Of a stretch of DNA of 64,000 bases, positions 25,664 through 34,753 are shown in pieces (positions within the stretch are counted from its first letter, which is position 1; every line of letters starts with the position of its first letter). The notes beneath the pieces were generated by a model. It saw nothing but the letters and a program-made list of their open reading frames with translations, did not search any database and had not been told where the DNA came from. The stretch comes from Aalborgiella sp043769295 (GTDB lineage: Bacteria > Pseudomonadota > Gammaproteobacteria > Burkholderiales > Burkholderiaceae_C). Both the position numbers and the translations under genes were made by a program. The stretch lies in assembly GCA_043769295.1 (NCBI GenBank), contig JAYVJL010000156.1, positions 1 through 64,000 on the forward strand, in the 5' to 3' direction.

Positions 25664-27080
25664 ACTGTACCTCTTCGTTAACCTCTGAAGTTACTATATT
25701 TTTCATAGCAGCTTTGGCAGCATTCACGCCGGCTAGACGCCCAAATGCCGTCCCTATGGTCATTCCCACGCCGGCGGTGTACCCTTTGCCCAGCACGTTG
25801 CCTGCCATCATCTCGCCAGCTGCAAACAGGTTGGTCGATTCGACATCTGCGAACCTGACTGCCGTGCTTTCCCCCACTTTCATGCCCAGATAGGTGAAGG
25901 TGATGCCGGGTTTGAGGGTGTAGCCATAAAAAGGTGCGGTATCAATTGGGCGTGCCCAGTGGGTTTTGACAGGTTGAATGCCTTCGGTATGGCAATCATC
26001 CAGTACGGCGTGGTCAAAGGTCCCAACGCGGCAGGCAGCGTTGTAGTCGTTCATGGTTTGCATGAAAATAGCCACATTCAAGCCCAGTTTTTGTGCCAAC
26101 TCAGGCAGAGAATCGGCCTTTTCACCGGCAAACACCGGCGGCATGAAGCGCCCAACCGCCTTGGCATCGATCACCGAATAGGCGATTTGACCCGGCTGCT
26201 GGGCCACCAGTCGCCCCCAAATGGCGTAGCGTTTGGGCCAGAAATCCTCACCTTCATCGTAAAACCGCTGGGCGTTTTTATTGACCACCACGCCGAGAGA
26301 GACGCAATCGACCCGGGTGCAAATGCCACCGTCGTACAGCGGTGCGCGCGCGTCGATGGCGACCATGTGGCTTTGGGTCGGGTCGCCGAGGGTGTCTGCG
26401 CCTTGGGCGATCAGGTCTTTGAGCAGCACACCCATGTTGAAGCGGGTGCCACGAATCGCAAAATTGTCGGCTGGCCACTCGCCGGCATCGTTTTGACCCC
26501 AGGCTTCGCGCAGCCATTCGCGGTTGGACTCAAAACCGCCACTGGCGACAACGCATGCTTTCGCAGTGATGCGTTCAACCCCTATACATGCGGCGACAAA
26601 TTGACCGTCTTTGAGTTCCAAGCGATCCACCGGCGACTCGTAGCGAATCTGCACACCCAGCTTTTCAGCACTGCGGTAATACGCGTTCATCAGCGCCTTG
26701 CCGCCGCCCATGAAAAAAGCATTGGTACGGGATAAATGCAGCGTACCCGACAGCGACGGCTGAAAATGCACACCGTGCTTGCGCATCCAGTCGCGGCAGT
26801 GGCTGGATTCACGAATCGCCAAACGCGCCATCGTCTCGTTGGTCTGGCCGCCGGTGACTTTAAGCAAATCCTGCCAAAATTCTTCTTCCGAATAAACGTC
26901 GGTCAGCACGTCTTGCGGCGCGTCGTGCATGCAGCGCAGGTTGCGGGTATGGGCTGAATTGCCGCCGCGCCAGAGTTTGGGCGCAGCCTCCAGCACCAAC
27001 ACGCTGGCACCCGCCTCCCGCGCCATCAAAGCCGCGCACAGCGCTGCGTTGCCACCACCTATGATTAAAACGTCTAACAT
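25650..27080 (-). CDS. tcuA: TcuA-like FAD-dependent tricarballylate dehydrogenase
   Basis: Flavoprotein of the fumarate reductase/succinate dehydrogenase family; TcuA oxidises tricarballylate to cis-aconitate. 476 residues; dinucleotide motif IIGGGNAALCAA at 6-17, RNLRCMHD near 45-52, C-terminal flavin site GEMMAGNVLGKGYTAGVGMTIG. The ATG at 27080 puts the motif at the usual place; a GTG six codons upstream is possible. Oddity: the C-terminal residues 448-464 (RLAGVNAAKAAMK region) are encoded by a copy of the dispersed palindromic element, whose core codes for the conserved Arg-Leu-Ala-Gly. Confidence 0.9.
   Translation of the reverse strand: MLDVLIIGGGNAALCAALMAREAGASVLVLEAAPKLWRGGNSAHTRNLRCMHDAPQDVLTDVYSEEEFWQDLLKVTGGQTNETMARLAIRESSHCRDWMRKHGVHFQPSLSGTLHLSRTNAFFMGGGKALMNAYYRSAEKLGVQIRYESPVDRLELKDGQFVAACIGVERITAKACVVASGGFESNREWLREAWGQNDAGEWPADNFAIRGTRFNMGVLLKDLIAQGADTLGDPTQSHMVAIDARAPLYDGGICTRVDCVSLGVVVNKNAQRFYDEGEDFWPKRYAIWGRLVAQQPGQIAYSVIDAKAVGRFMPPVFAGEKADSLPELAQKLGLNVAIFMQTMNDYNAACRVGTFDHAVLDDCHTEGIQPVKTHWARPIDTAPFYGYTLKPGITFTYLGMKVGESTAVRFADVESTNLFAAGEMMAGNVLGKGYTAGVGMTIGTAFGRLAGVNAAKAAMKNIVTSEVNEEVQYAAT
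25691..25739 (-). repeat. dispersed palindromic element, copy 6 (inside tcuA)
   Basis: Plus strand TTACTATATTTTTCATAGCA then CACGCCGGCTAGACG. In the gene's direction the core reads CTA-GCC-GGC-GTG, translated Leu-Ala-Gly-Val, a different frame from the copies in the amine oxidase gene. The open frame is kept. Confidence 0.7.
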
Positions 27081-27167
27081 GACGGTGACTTTAGCCACAG
27101 CCGCCGCCTGGCGCTAGGTCAGCAAAGCGATAGGGGCATCACGAATCGTGATGGCTAGCTTTTCCTG

Positions 27168-28091
27168 CTAGATCAACTTCACACCCAGCCATTGCTTAGC
27201 CGTGACCAATTCCCGTGCGCAATCGGCCAGCACCACGCGGGCGGCCAACGCTGCGGGAGACAGCTCATCGTCCGACAGGCTGCAGATGGCGTTGACGCGG
27301 CGCACTTGCGTATCGGCAATCTCAGCCCAGGTGAAACGCTTGGCTGCGTCAGATAAACCCGCCAAAGCCGCCCAAGGTTGCACGGTGCTGCCCAAGCCGG
27401 CTTCGACAGCGGACATCGTCATCGCCAACGAATCAATTTCAGCAGCCAGCTGGGGTTTGAATTTGGCTCTTAAAAAGGCGGCATCCAGCGCACTGCGCAA
27501 ACCATGCGTACCCGTCGGGAGAATCAAAGGAACGTCTTTCAAATCCGCCATACGGGTGCTGGCGACCAATTTGACCCCGCCAGACCTCGCTTGAATCAAA
27601 AACAGCTTCTCCTCGACCAGCGGTAGCACGCTCCAGCGCCGCGCGGCTTGGGTGTCGAACAAAATCGTCAAATCCAGTTGGCGCGAATTGAGCATGGTGG
27701 TCAGGTGGCCGGACATGCCCTCGACCATGTGCAAGCGCACATCGGGGTAGCGCTCGCGCATGGCGCGCATGAGGGGCAACCCCAGCACCGCCGCCGTGGT
27801 GGGTGCCAAACCGACGCTGACAGCACCCGTCAACCGCGACAATTGCGCAGCCCGCACCGCCTGATCGGCATGGCGCAGGGTGAGCTGCGCTTCGCGGAAA
27901 AACGCCATCCCCGCCTCTGTCGCCACCACGCCTTTGCTGGTGCGCTGCAGCAGGCGGGTGGACAACTCGCTCTCCAAACGGCTTATTTGCTGGCTCAGCG
28001 CCGATTGCACCAGTTCCAAATCAAGCGCGGCGCGGCTGATGCTGCCCAGTTCCAGCACCCGAACGAAGTAACGAAGTTGACGCAGTTCCAT
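27168..28091 (-). CDS. LysR family regulator, probable regulator of tcuAB
   Basis: 307 residues. N-terminal HTH with SISRAALDLELVQSALSQQISRLESELSTRLLQRT (residues 17-51) and a C-terminal effector domain. In Salmonella the LysR protein TcuR is encoded next to tcuABC, and this gene lies 87 bases upstream of tcuA on the same strand, which supports a regulatory link. Its start is only 18 bases from the divergent mnmA start, so its own promoter must lie inside mnmA. The first residues MELRQLRYFVRV are typical of NAC/TcuR-like members. Confidence 0.87.
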   Translation of the reverse strand: MELRQLRYFVRVLELGSISRAALDLELVQSALSQQISRLESELSTRLLQRTSKGVVATEAGMAFFREAQLTLRHADQAVRAAQLSRLTGAVSVGLAPTTAAVLGLPLMRAMRERYPDVRLHMVEGMSGHLTTMLNSRQLDLTILFDTQAARRWSVLPLVEEKLFLIQARSGGVKLVASTRMADLKDVPLILPTGTHGLRSALDAAFLRAKFKPQLAAEIDSLAMTMSAVEAGLGSTVQPWAALAGLSDAAKRFTWAEIADTQVRRVNAICSLSDDELSPAALAARVVLADCARELVTAKQWLGVKLI

Positions 28092-28109
28092 GCTGAGATA
28101 ATCGCATAC

Positions 28110-29300
28110 ATGACAGACAGTATTCCATTTTCAGCCATGTGTGCGCAAAAAGCAGGCGCGGGTCGCCGTGTGGTGGTCGGTTTAAGCGGTGGCGTGGACT
28201 CGGCCGTGACTGCTTATTTGCTGAAACAGCAGGGTTATAACGTGGTCGGTATCTTCATGAAAAACTGGGAAGATGACGACGATTCGGAGTTTTGCTCGTC
28301 CAATATCGACTTCATTGACGCTGCTGCTGTGGCGGATGTGATCGGCATCGAAATCGAACACGTCAACTTTGCCAGCGAGTACAAAGACCGCGTCTTTGCC
28401 GAATTTTTGCGCGAATACCAGGCGGGCCGCACCCCCAACCCCGATGTGTTGTGCAATGCCGAGATCAAGTTCAAGGCTTTTTTAGACCATGCCATGCGCT
28501 TGGGTGCCGAAAAAATCGCCACCGGCCACTATGCACGAGTACGCTTGAACGCGACTTCGCAGAAATACGAACTCCTCAAGGGTTTGGATGCGAGCAAAGA
28601 CCAAAGTTACTTCTTACACCGCTTGAACCAGGCGCAGTTGTCCAAAACCCTGTTTCCGGTTGGCGAACTGCAAAAAACAGAAGTTCGACGCATTGCCGAT
28701 GAGATTGGTCTGCCCAACGCCAAAAAGAAGGATTCGACCGGTATTTGCTTCATCGGCGAGCGACCGTTTCGTGACTTTTTGAACCGTTACATTGCCAAAG
28801 AACCTGGCCCCATCAAAAACGCAGAAGGCCGCGTGCTGGGTACGCACCAAGGTTTGAGCTTTTACACGCTGGGGCAACGCCAGGGCTTGGGCATTGGCGG
28901 CGTGAAGGCCAAAGGCGCGGAACTCAAGGCCATCCAGGCCTTGGGGCAACGCGGCATGGGAGAGCACACGCCGTGGTTTGTGGCGCGCAAAGACATGGAG
29001 AAAAACACCCTCTGGGTGGTGCAGGGGCACGACCACCCGTGGCTGCAATACCACGCGTTGACGGCGGACAACCTGAGCTGGGTGGCGGGACGGCCACCAA
29101 CGACAACATCGCTCAACTCAAAAACACGCTATCGACAGGCAGATGCGCCTTGCGAACTGGTCAGCTGCGATACTGGTGCGAACACGTTTGAATTGACTTT
29201 TTCGCAAGCGCAGTGGGCGGTGACACCGGGCCAATCGGCTGTGTTGTATGACGGCGAGGTGTGTTTGGGCGGCGGCATCATCAGCGCAGCAAACGCTTAA
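28110..29300 (+). CDS. mnmA: tRNA-specific 2-thiouridylase MnmA
   Basis: Adds the 2-thio group to wobble uridine 34 of tRNAs for Lys, Glu and Gln. PP-loop SGGVDS at 26-31, catalytic cysteines C115 (VLCNAEIKF) and C213 (TGICFIGERPF), and the conserved GQRQGLGIGG. The ATG at 28110 gives 396 residues, slightly longer than usual at the N-terminus; an ATG at 28137 is an alternative. The frame is open far upstream, antisense to the LysR gene, but that part is not coding for this protein. The intergenic distance to the LysR gene is only 18 bases. Confidence 0.95.
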   Translation: MTDSIPFSAMCAQKAGAGRRVVVGLSGGVDSAVTAYLLKQQGYNVVGIFMKNWEDDDDSEFCSSNIDFIDAAAVADVIGIEIEHVNFASEYKDRVFAEFLREYQAGRTPNPDVLCNAEIKFKAFLDHAMRLGAEKIATGHYARVRLNATSQKYELLKGLDASKDQSYFLHRLNQAQLSKTLFPVGELQKTEVRRIADEIGLPNAKKKDSTGICFIGERPFRDFLNRYIAKEPGPIKNAEGRVLGTHQGLSFYTLGQRQGLGIGGVKAKGAELKAIQALGQRGMGEHTPWFVARKDMEKNTLWVVQGHDHPWLQYHALTADNLSWVAGRPPTTTSLNSKTRYRQADAPCELVSCDTGANTFELTFSQAQWAVTPGQSAVLYDGEVCLGGGIISAANA

Positions 29301-29320
29301 AAACTGCGCTTCTGAGCCCT

Positions 29321-29782
29321 CTAAGGCTTGGGCGCTGGCGGCGCTGCGGGTGCGAACTCGTCAATATTGGCCATGCCGATTTTTTGTAGACCTGCGCGCT
29401 GCGCAGTAGCCATCACACCCGCCACCACATCGTACTTCGCGGCGCGATTGGGCATGAAATGAATTTCAGCTTGTTTATCACCCAAGAGCGCCTCAACCTG
29501 CATTTTTGAGGCCAGCGTCGCAAAGTCTGGAATCACTTGATCGCCCCACTTTATTTGGTTCTTGGCGTCGACTTCGATCTTTATAACTCTGGGCGGCACA
29601 GGCGGCGCTTGCTCAGCGCCCACAGGCATTTCCACATTCACGGCGTGCATCTGCAGCGGGATGGTGATGATCAGCATCACCAGAAGTACCAGCATCACGT
29701 CGATCAGCGGCGTGGTGTTCATCTCGACCATCACGTCCGGGTCGCCATTGGCGCTGTCCGCTTGACTTAGGTTCATTGCCAT
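29321..29782 (-). CDS. exbD2: biopolymer transport protein ExbD, second copy
   Basis: 153 residues with one N-terminal membrane segment (about 22-43, DVMLVLLVMLIITIPL) carrying the Asp needed for proton passage, then a periplasmic domain. Part of the proton-driven motor ExbB-ExbD that energises a TonB-like protein. Last gene of the order tonB-like, exbB, exbD1, exbD2, 21 bases after exbD1. Two different ExbD chains in one operon also occur in Xanthomonas, where both are kept; their separate roles here are unknown. Confidence 0.93.
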   Translation of the reverse strand: MAMNLSQADSANGDPDVMVEMNTTPLIDVMLVLLVMLIITIPLQMHAVNVEMPVGAEQAPPVPPRVIKIEVDAKNQIKWGDQVIPDFATLASKMQVEALLGDKQAEIHFMPNRAAKYDVVAGVMATAQRAGLQKIGMANIDEFAPAAPPAPKP

Positions 29783-29803
29783 GTTGATATCTCACTCATT
29801 TCG

Positions 29804-30232
29804 CTAATTTCTCGCTGGCGGCTGCGTGATGAAACCAATGCGTGTGACGCCCGCTTGCTGCAGCGCATAGACCGTTTGGCCAATGGTTTCGTAACTGGCA
29901 CTGGCGTCGCCACGGATATGCACCTCTGGCTTGACCGACAGCGCCTGGATGGTGCGCAGGCGATTTTGCAGGTCCGCTTGCCCAGCCAGTTTCTCGTTTT
30001 TCCAAAAGCTGGCACCGGTCGCGTCGACAGAAATGACAATCGTCTCCAGCTTCGGTTCGCTCTTGACCAGTGTTTCTTTGGGCAGTTTGATCGCGATGGA
30101 AGTGGTGACTGCTGGAATCGTGATCAAAAAGATAATCAACAACACCAGCATCACATCCACCAGCGGCGTGGTGTTGATGTCCGCCATCAGCGCATCTTCT
30201 GAGCTGCGGCTTTTGTTGAAATTGATGGCCAT
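29804..30232 (-). CDS. exbD1: biopolymer transport protein ExbD, first copy
   Basis: 142 residues; N-terminal DINTTPLVDVMLVLLIIFLITIPAV holds the membrane helix with the essential Asp, followed by the periplasmic domain with VHIRGDASASYETIGQTVYALQQAGVTRIGFIT, a strong family signature. 29 bases after exbB. Confidence 0.95.
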   Translation of the reverse strand: MAINFNKSRSSEDALMADINTTPLVDVMLVLLIIFLITIPAVTTSIAIKLPKETLVKSEPKLETIVISVDATGASFWKNEKLAGQADLQNRLRTIQALSVKPEVHIRGDASASYETIGQTVYALQQAGVTRIGFITQPPARN

Positions 30233-30261
30233 GGTCTGTGTCTACCTACATCGCTCTCAAT

Positions 30262-31236
30262 TTAGCCAGCGGCACGTTTTTTTGCGGCCTCGGCATCAGC
30301 CAGAGCGTCGCGGTCAGCCTGAATCAACAAGCTGGTGTGCAAATCTGAGCCAAAGGCGCGCACGGCGTCCATGCCCAGCTTGTTGCGGCGCACCAGCCAG
30401 TTGTAGCCCAACACCGCAGGCACGGCGACGGCCAAGCCGATGGCGGTCATGATCAGCGCTTCGCCCACCGGTCCGGCCACCTTGTCGATGGACGCCTGCC
30501 CCGAAGCACCGATTTTCACCAAGGCGTTGTAAATTCCCCAGACCGTACCAAACAGCCCCACAAACGGGGCGGTGGAGCCGACCGTGGCCAACACGGCCAA
30601 ACCTTGCTGCGTATTGCTTTGCACCGTGGCGACCGAGCGCTCGATGCTTTGTGCGGCCCAGGTGTTCAAATCAACCTGCCGCGCTACGCTGCCGTGCTGT
30701 TTGACGGCATCCAGCGATGCCTCGGCAATAAAGCGAAACGGGCTGCCCGCCAGCATGGCTTTGGTGCCGGTTTGCAGTGATTTGGTTTTTGCAAAAGCCT
30801 GTTCCGCATCGGTGGCCATGTCTTTCATGCGTTTTTGTGCGATGAGCTTGCTGATCAGCACATACCAGCTGGCCAAAGACATGATGACCAGCAGCAGCAC
30901 GGTGATTTTGGCGACCCAATCACCCTGGCTCCACATGGCACCCAGGCCGTAGGGGTTGTCAGCCACAGCGGTGTCAGACTTGACCTCCGTCATGGCTGGC
31001 AGATTGGTCAAGGCTGGTGCGGTGTTCAGCGCCATGCTGGACGACGCTGCTGCGGCTTGGGCTGTCGCTTGAGCCGGGGCGGCAGCGGTCTGGGCGTGCG
31101 CGGCGGTGAAGCAGGCCAGCGTCAAACCCATCGCCAGCAGCACGGTGCAACACAGGCGTGAACGCCAAGTCGAAGAAGAAAGCCGTGCACTACGGGTCAC
31201 CATGGTGTTGCTTTTGAAGATGGATGGATGAGACAT
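30262..31236 (-). CDS. exbB: ExbB/TolQ/MotA family proton channel protein with periplasmic extension
   Basis: 324 residues. An N-terminal signal-like segment (about 24-50, ending AHAQ) and an Ala-rich stretch precede the three membrane helices of ExbB (about 109-130, 232-255, 270-292). APFVGLFGTVWGIYNALVKIG and the following IMTAIGLAVAVPAVLGYN are the conserved core. ExbB proteins with such an N-terminal extension are known in several groups. The ATG at 31236 has AGGAA upstream. In operon with tonB-like gene and two exbD genes. Confidence 0.94.
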   Translation of the reverse strand: MSHPSIFKSNTMVTRSARLSSSTWRSRLCCTVLLAMGLTLACFTAAHAQTAAAPAQATAQAAAASSSMALNTAPALTNLPAMTEVKSDTAVADNPYGLGAMWSQGDWVAKITVLLLVIMSLASWYVLISKLIAQKRMKDMATDAEQAFAKTKSLQTGTKAMLAGSPFRFIAEASLDAVKQHGSVARQVDLNTWAAQSIERSVATVQSNTQQGLAVLATVGSTAPFVGLFGTVWGIYNALVKIGASGQASIDKVAGPVGEALIMTAIGLAVAVPAVLGYNWLVRRNKLGMDAVRAFGSDLHTSLLIQADRDALADAEAAKKRAAG

Positions 31237-31287
31237 GGATAGGTTCCTGCGTTCTAAGTCAAATAGAGGTTCAATAGAGATTCACTT

Positions 31288-32361
31288 TTAAGGGCAATCG
31301 CCATTCAAAGCGCGGTTCATCAATTGTGGCAAGGCCAGTAAACCGGCATTGGTTTCCTTGCCATCAGCATTTTTACCCGGGCGCAAACAGTCGGTTTTAG
31401 CTGCCCGACCCATGCCCGCCTCAAACTGATCGGGGCGGGCACTGGGATTCAACTGCGTATTGGCTCTTTTAGCCAAATCGCCCGGGCAGAAGCCACCACG
31501 GCATCCGGTTGACGAGTAGCCCGAGCCTGATCCCGCATTGGGCGACCCCGCCGCCCCACCGAGGGCAGACCCGTTTGGCCCCGAATTCACCAACGCACTG
31601 CCCAAAGAAGGCGTGCCCGCGCCGGCTGCGCTGGGGCCAGAAACCGATCCTGGGACCGCAGAAATCGCTCTGGGCGCTGAAGCAGCCGAGGCAGAGGCAG
31701 CAGGCGCAGCAGACACGCTGGGGGCAAGACCTGCGGGGGCAACCGGTGCTGTGGCGGCTGCAGCAGCTACCGGGGCCGGTGGTGCAGCCGCAGCCGGTGC
31801 GGGCACGGGCGAGGGGGCCGGTACAGGCGCTGGCTGTGGCACGGGCACCTCGGCCACGACTTCAGCTTTTGGCTTGGGCAGCTCATTTACCACCTCTTTG
31901 GGAATTTCCTTGGGGACTTCTTTCACCACATCTTTCACGACCTCTTTCGGCAGTTCATTTTGAACCTGCACCTCAGGGGCCTTGACTTCAGCGACTTTTT
32001 CTACCGGCGCAGGCGGGCTGGGCTGCTCGGCCTTGGGTTGACGTGTCGGTTTAGGCTCGACGACTTCAGGCGGCGTGGTGATGGTGTTTTTCACCACTGG
32101 CGGTGGTTTGACAGGCAGCTCGCGTACCACGGGCGGCGGCGTGAGGGTGATTTTCGGCGTGGGCAGGGGTTTGGGCGGTGGCAGGGTGATGGGCAAGGTC
32201 AATTGCACCACCACTTCACGCAATTCATCGACCTTGCGCTGCACCGGTGGCGACTGCAACAAAAGCCAAAACAGCGCGATATGCACCACAGATACCGCCA
32301 GTAAAGCCGGTCTGGACAGACGCTGGCTTGGCAGTTGGTGGGCGGCTTGTTGAAATTGCAT
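31288..32361 (-). CDS. tonB: TonB-like energy transducer without a recognisable TonB C-terminal domain
   Basis: 357 residues from the ATG at 32361 (a TTG seven codons upstream is less likely). One N-terminal hydrophobic segment (about 21-38) is followed by a long Pro/Lys/Glu/Val-rich region (about 60-185, with KEVVK and PKEIPKE repeats) and an Ala/Pro/Ser/Gly-rich region to about 275, as in TonB periplasmic linkers. The end does not look like the usual beta-alpha-beta TonB domain: it is a short Cys-containing segment (TGCRGGFC, TDC, NGDC). Placed directly upstream of exbB-exbD-exbD, so a role with that motor is clear from context, but the receptor-contact part differs from standard TonB. Confidence 0.8.
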   Translation of the reverse strand: MQFQQAAHQLPSQRLSRPALLAVSVVHIALFWLLLQSPPVQRKVDELREVVVQLTLPITLPPPKPLPTPKITLTPPPVVRELPVKPPPVVKNTITTPPEVVEPKPTRQPKAEQPSPPAPVEKVAEVKAPEVQVQNELPKEVVKDVVKEVPKEIPKEVVNELPKPKAEVVAEVPVPQPAPVPAPSPVPAPAAAAPPAPVAAAAATAPVAPAGLAPSVSAAPAASASAASAPRAISAVPGSVSGPSAAGAGTPSLGSALVNSGPNGSALGGAAGSPNAGSGSGYSSTGCRGGFCPGDLAKRANTQLNPSARPDQFEAGMGRAAKTDCLRPGKNADGKETNAGLLALPQLMNRALNGDCP

Positions 32362-32465
32362 GGACTGGCAATAATCGCACAAAACACTGGCTGTTTTTGC
32401 CCGGCTACGGGTGATAACCCGTTGAAATGTATCTTTTTACCCTCTTTTTATGCCGATATATGAAT

Positions 32466-32511
32466 ATAGCCGGCGTATTCATTACCTATAATGCTATATT
32501 ATTTATAGCAA
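32466..32511 (+). repeat. dispersed palindromic element, copy 7 (intergenic)
   Basis: ATAGCCGGCGTATTCATTACC followed by TGCTATATTATTTATAGCA, a perfect hairpin, between the tonB-like gene and the MFS gene. Upstream of the tonB-like gene start no other named element is seen in 32362-32578. Confidence 0.85.
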
Positions 32512-32578
32512 TTGATTTCTCTGCGATTTCAGGTATTTATTTACCTTGCGCCAGCACATTCGCTAATGAGCCAGCCGT

Positions 32579-33871
32579 CTAGACTGGCTTGGCCAGCGGC
32601 TTTTGCTGCCAAGCCAGCGCCGCGCCCAGCCACAGCACGAGCGCCGAAATCAGCAAGCCCCGCGCCAGCCCACCCGTGCCGTCGGCAATCCAGCCGACCA
32701 TGGTGGGGCCGACAATTTGCCCGGCTGCAAACACAATCGTGAAGGCGCTGATACCTGCTCCCCACGCACTGACCGGCAGGTTGTGCCGCACCAATGCCGT
32801 CGTGGAGGCCACCACAGACAAGAACACCCCGCCAAAGAGCAGGCCGGACGCCATCAGCGCCGGTTGCCAGCTTGTCAGCGCCGGGACCACAATCGCACTG
32901 CCCAGCAGCATGTTGAGCAGCGCCAGGGCTTGGCCCCCCTGGTAGCGGTCCAGCAATTTGGCCCAAATGCGGGATGAAGCCATCACCGCCAGTCCCAGTA
33001 GTGTGTAAAAAACCGTGATCATGGTGGTGCTGGCGGCCTGCTCCCGCAACAATGCAATCACAAAGGTCATGTAGCCGATGTAGCCCATGCCAAAACAGCC
33101 ATAGCCGAGCAAGGCAAAGGTAAACGAACGCCAGCGAAAAGTTGTCTGAAGCGGCTCTTTGACACTTGTTGTTACCGACGCAGACGATACTGCAGGTGAT
33201 GCCGCAGGCGTGGTTGCCGGCCCCGCCGCCAGCGCCTGCATCGCGCGGGCTTGCGTCATCAACATCAGCGTGCCCACGGCACAAGCCACCGCCAAAGCCC
33301 ACCACGCCCAGACCCAAGGGTGCGCGGCCGCAGGCAGGTTGACGGTCACAACATGCGCCACGCCGGGCACGAGCAAGGCGGAAATGACAATCCCCAGCCC
33401 CGTACCCCCGTAATACACACCCAAAAGCAGTCCACTGTGATCAGGCTCCCGCACACCCAGCTGTGCCGCGAGCAGGCCACCGGCGACAAACACCCAGGCA
33501 CTGGCCACACCGGCCAGCAGCCGCTGCAGCAGCAAAGGAGTCGCCGTGGTGAAGAATCCCGTCAGCATCATGAAAACACTGGCCAGCACCGCACCCACCA
33601 CCAGCATCTGCGCCGCGCCATGGCGTTTGAGCAGGCGTGGCATGGACAACGCGCCCAGCAAATAGCCTAAAGCATTGATGGTATTCATTGCCCCTGCCAA
33701 GGTGTAAGACCAGCCCAGGTCTGCCCGCATGGGCGGTAGCAGTAAACCGTAGGAAAAGCGCGTCACACCCAGTGAAATCGCCGCCCCCAGGGACAGGACA
33801 AGGGCTAAAGTTACACTATGTCGCAAGTTTGATGCTGCGCTGGCTGACCGCATGTTTGGGTTGGATGGCAT
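32579..33871 (-). CDS. MFS transporter, YbfB/YjiJ family
   Basis: 430 residues with about twelve hydrophobic segments and a central loop (residues ~215-240). The N-terminal GVTRFSYGLLLPPMRADLGWSYTLAGAMNTINALGYLLGAL is the hallmark of the YbfB/YjiJ family, members of the major facilitator superfamily with unknown substrates. A second Met at residue 7 could be the true start. Monocistronic; the plus-strand neighbour starts 70 bases away divergently. Confidence 0.87.
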   Translation of the reverse strand: MPSNPNMRSASAASNLRHSVTLALVLSLGAAISLGVTRFSYGLLLPPMRADLGWSYTLAGAMNTINALGYLLGALSMPRLLKRHGAAQMLVVGAVLASVFMMLTGFFTTATPLLLQRLLAGVASAWVFVAGGLLAAQLGVREPDHSGLLLGVYYGGTGLGIVISALLVPGVAHVVTVNLPAAAHPWVWAWWALAVACAVGTLMLMTQARAMQALAAGPATTPAASPAVSSASVTTSVKEPLQTTFRWRSFTFALLGYGCFGMGYIGYMTFVIALLREQAASTTMITVFYTLLGLAVMASSRIWAKLLDRYQGGQALALLNMLLGSAIVVPALTSWQPALMASGLLFGGVFLSVVASTTALVRHNLPVSAWGAGISAFTIVFAAGQIVGPTMVGWIADGTGGLARGLLISALVLWLGAALAWQQKPLAKPV

Positions 33872-33940
33872 ATGGTCAAATTATGTTGCAATTTACTTGA
33901 TTCAACTTTCGTCAACTTCATTTAACTTTATCCAGCCATC

Positions 33941-34603
33941 ATGATCTCATTCAACCTGCACACCCTGCGCCCATCTTTTGCCATTGGCTTTGCTTGCACG
34001 CTTTTGTCTACCGCTGCTTGGGCTGGACGGCCACTGTCGGTGGACGACGCCGATGTCAATGAAGTCGGCCACGGCCATGTGGAGATGTGGTTTGAGCGTA
34101 CGCTGGGACCCAGCCGCAGCCTGATTGTGGCACCCGCCTACTCTCCTATTGAAGGCATTGAAATCGCCGCTGCTGTTGCGCGCGACACCACGGCATCCAG
34201 CACCAGCATGGCTGTTCAAGCCAAATGGCGCATCACGCCGGTGCAAGAAAATGGCTGCAACTTTGGCGCATCAGCCAGCTTGGCAAAAACACGGGGTGAA
34301 TCGGGCAACACCACCGCCGTTACGGGCTTGATGACCTGCAACGTACCCATAGGTGCGGTGAATGTCAATGTGGGTGCATTGCGCGCAGCGGGTGTGTCCA
34401 CCGTGGCAACCTGGGGTCTGTCGCTGTCTCGTGCATTTGGCGATATCACGGGGCATGTTGAAGCGTTTGGTCAACAACAGGGAAAAACCACATTGCAGGT
34501 GGGCGCACGCTATGACATCGCCAAAAATATACAGCTCGACGGCACGGTGGGTCGCGGTGATGGTCAAACCCTATACAGCGCAGGCATGAAGGTCGGTTTT
34601 TGA
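33941..34603 (+). CDS. exported protein of unknown function, possible beta-barrel
   Basis: 220 residues. A signal peptide is evident (hydrophobic segment 11-27, cleavage likely after AWA at 26-28). The mature part opens with RPLSVDDADVNEVGHGHVEMWFE and continues with alternating hydrophobic/polar stretches and a terminal Phe (MKVGF), as expected for an outer membrane barrel or a periplasmic beta protein. I do not recognise a characterised family. Followed after 150 bases by a Spy/CpxP-like gene on the same strand. Confidence 0.65.
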   Translation: MISFNLHTLRPSFAIGFACTLLSTAAWAGRPLSVDDADVNEVGHGHVEMWFERTLGPSRSLIVAPAYSPIEGIEIAAAVARDTTASSTSMAVQAKWRITPVQENGCNFGASASLAKTRGESGNTTAVTGLMTCNVPIGAVNVNVGALRAAGVSTVATWGLSLSRAFGDITGHVEAFGQQQGKTTLQVGARYDIAKNIQLDGTVGRGDGQTLYSAGMKVGF

Positions 34604-34753
34604 CCGTTTTTGCCTGATCTACATCAAGCCTCAACACCAACTTTACAAAGCATTACGCAGCCGTCACAGCGCCTTTGCACGGGGTGGTCAAACTGGCCTT
34701 CATTCCAGCGCCGATCTAGACACTGGAAATGTTCAACTCCACAAGGATTTAAG

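Noticed and set aside
27648..28109. N-terminal extension of mnmA by 154 codons
   Set aside because: The extension lies antisense in the LysR gene and has no similarity to MnmA; the ATG at 28110 gives the family length.
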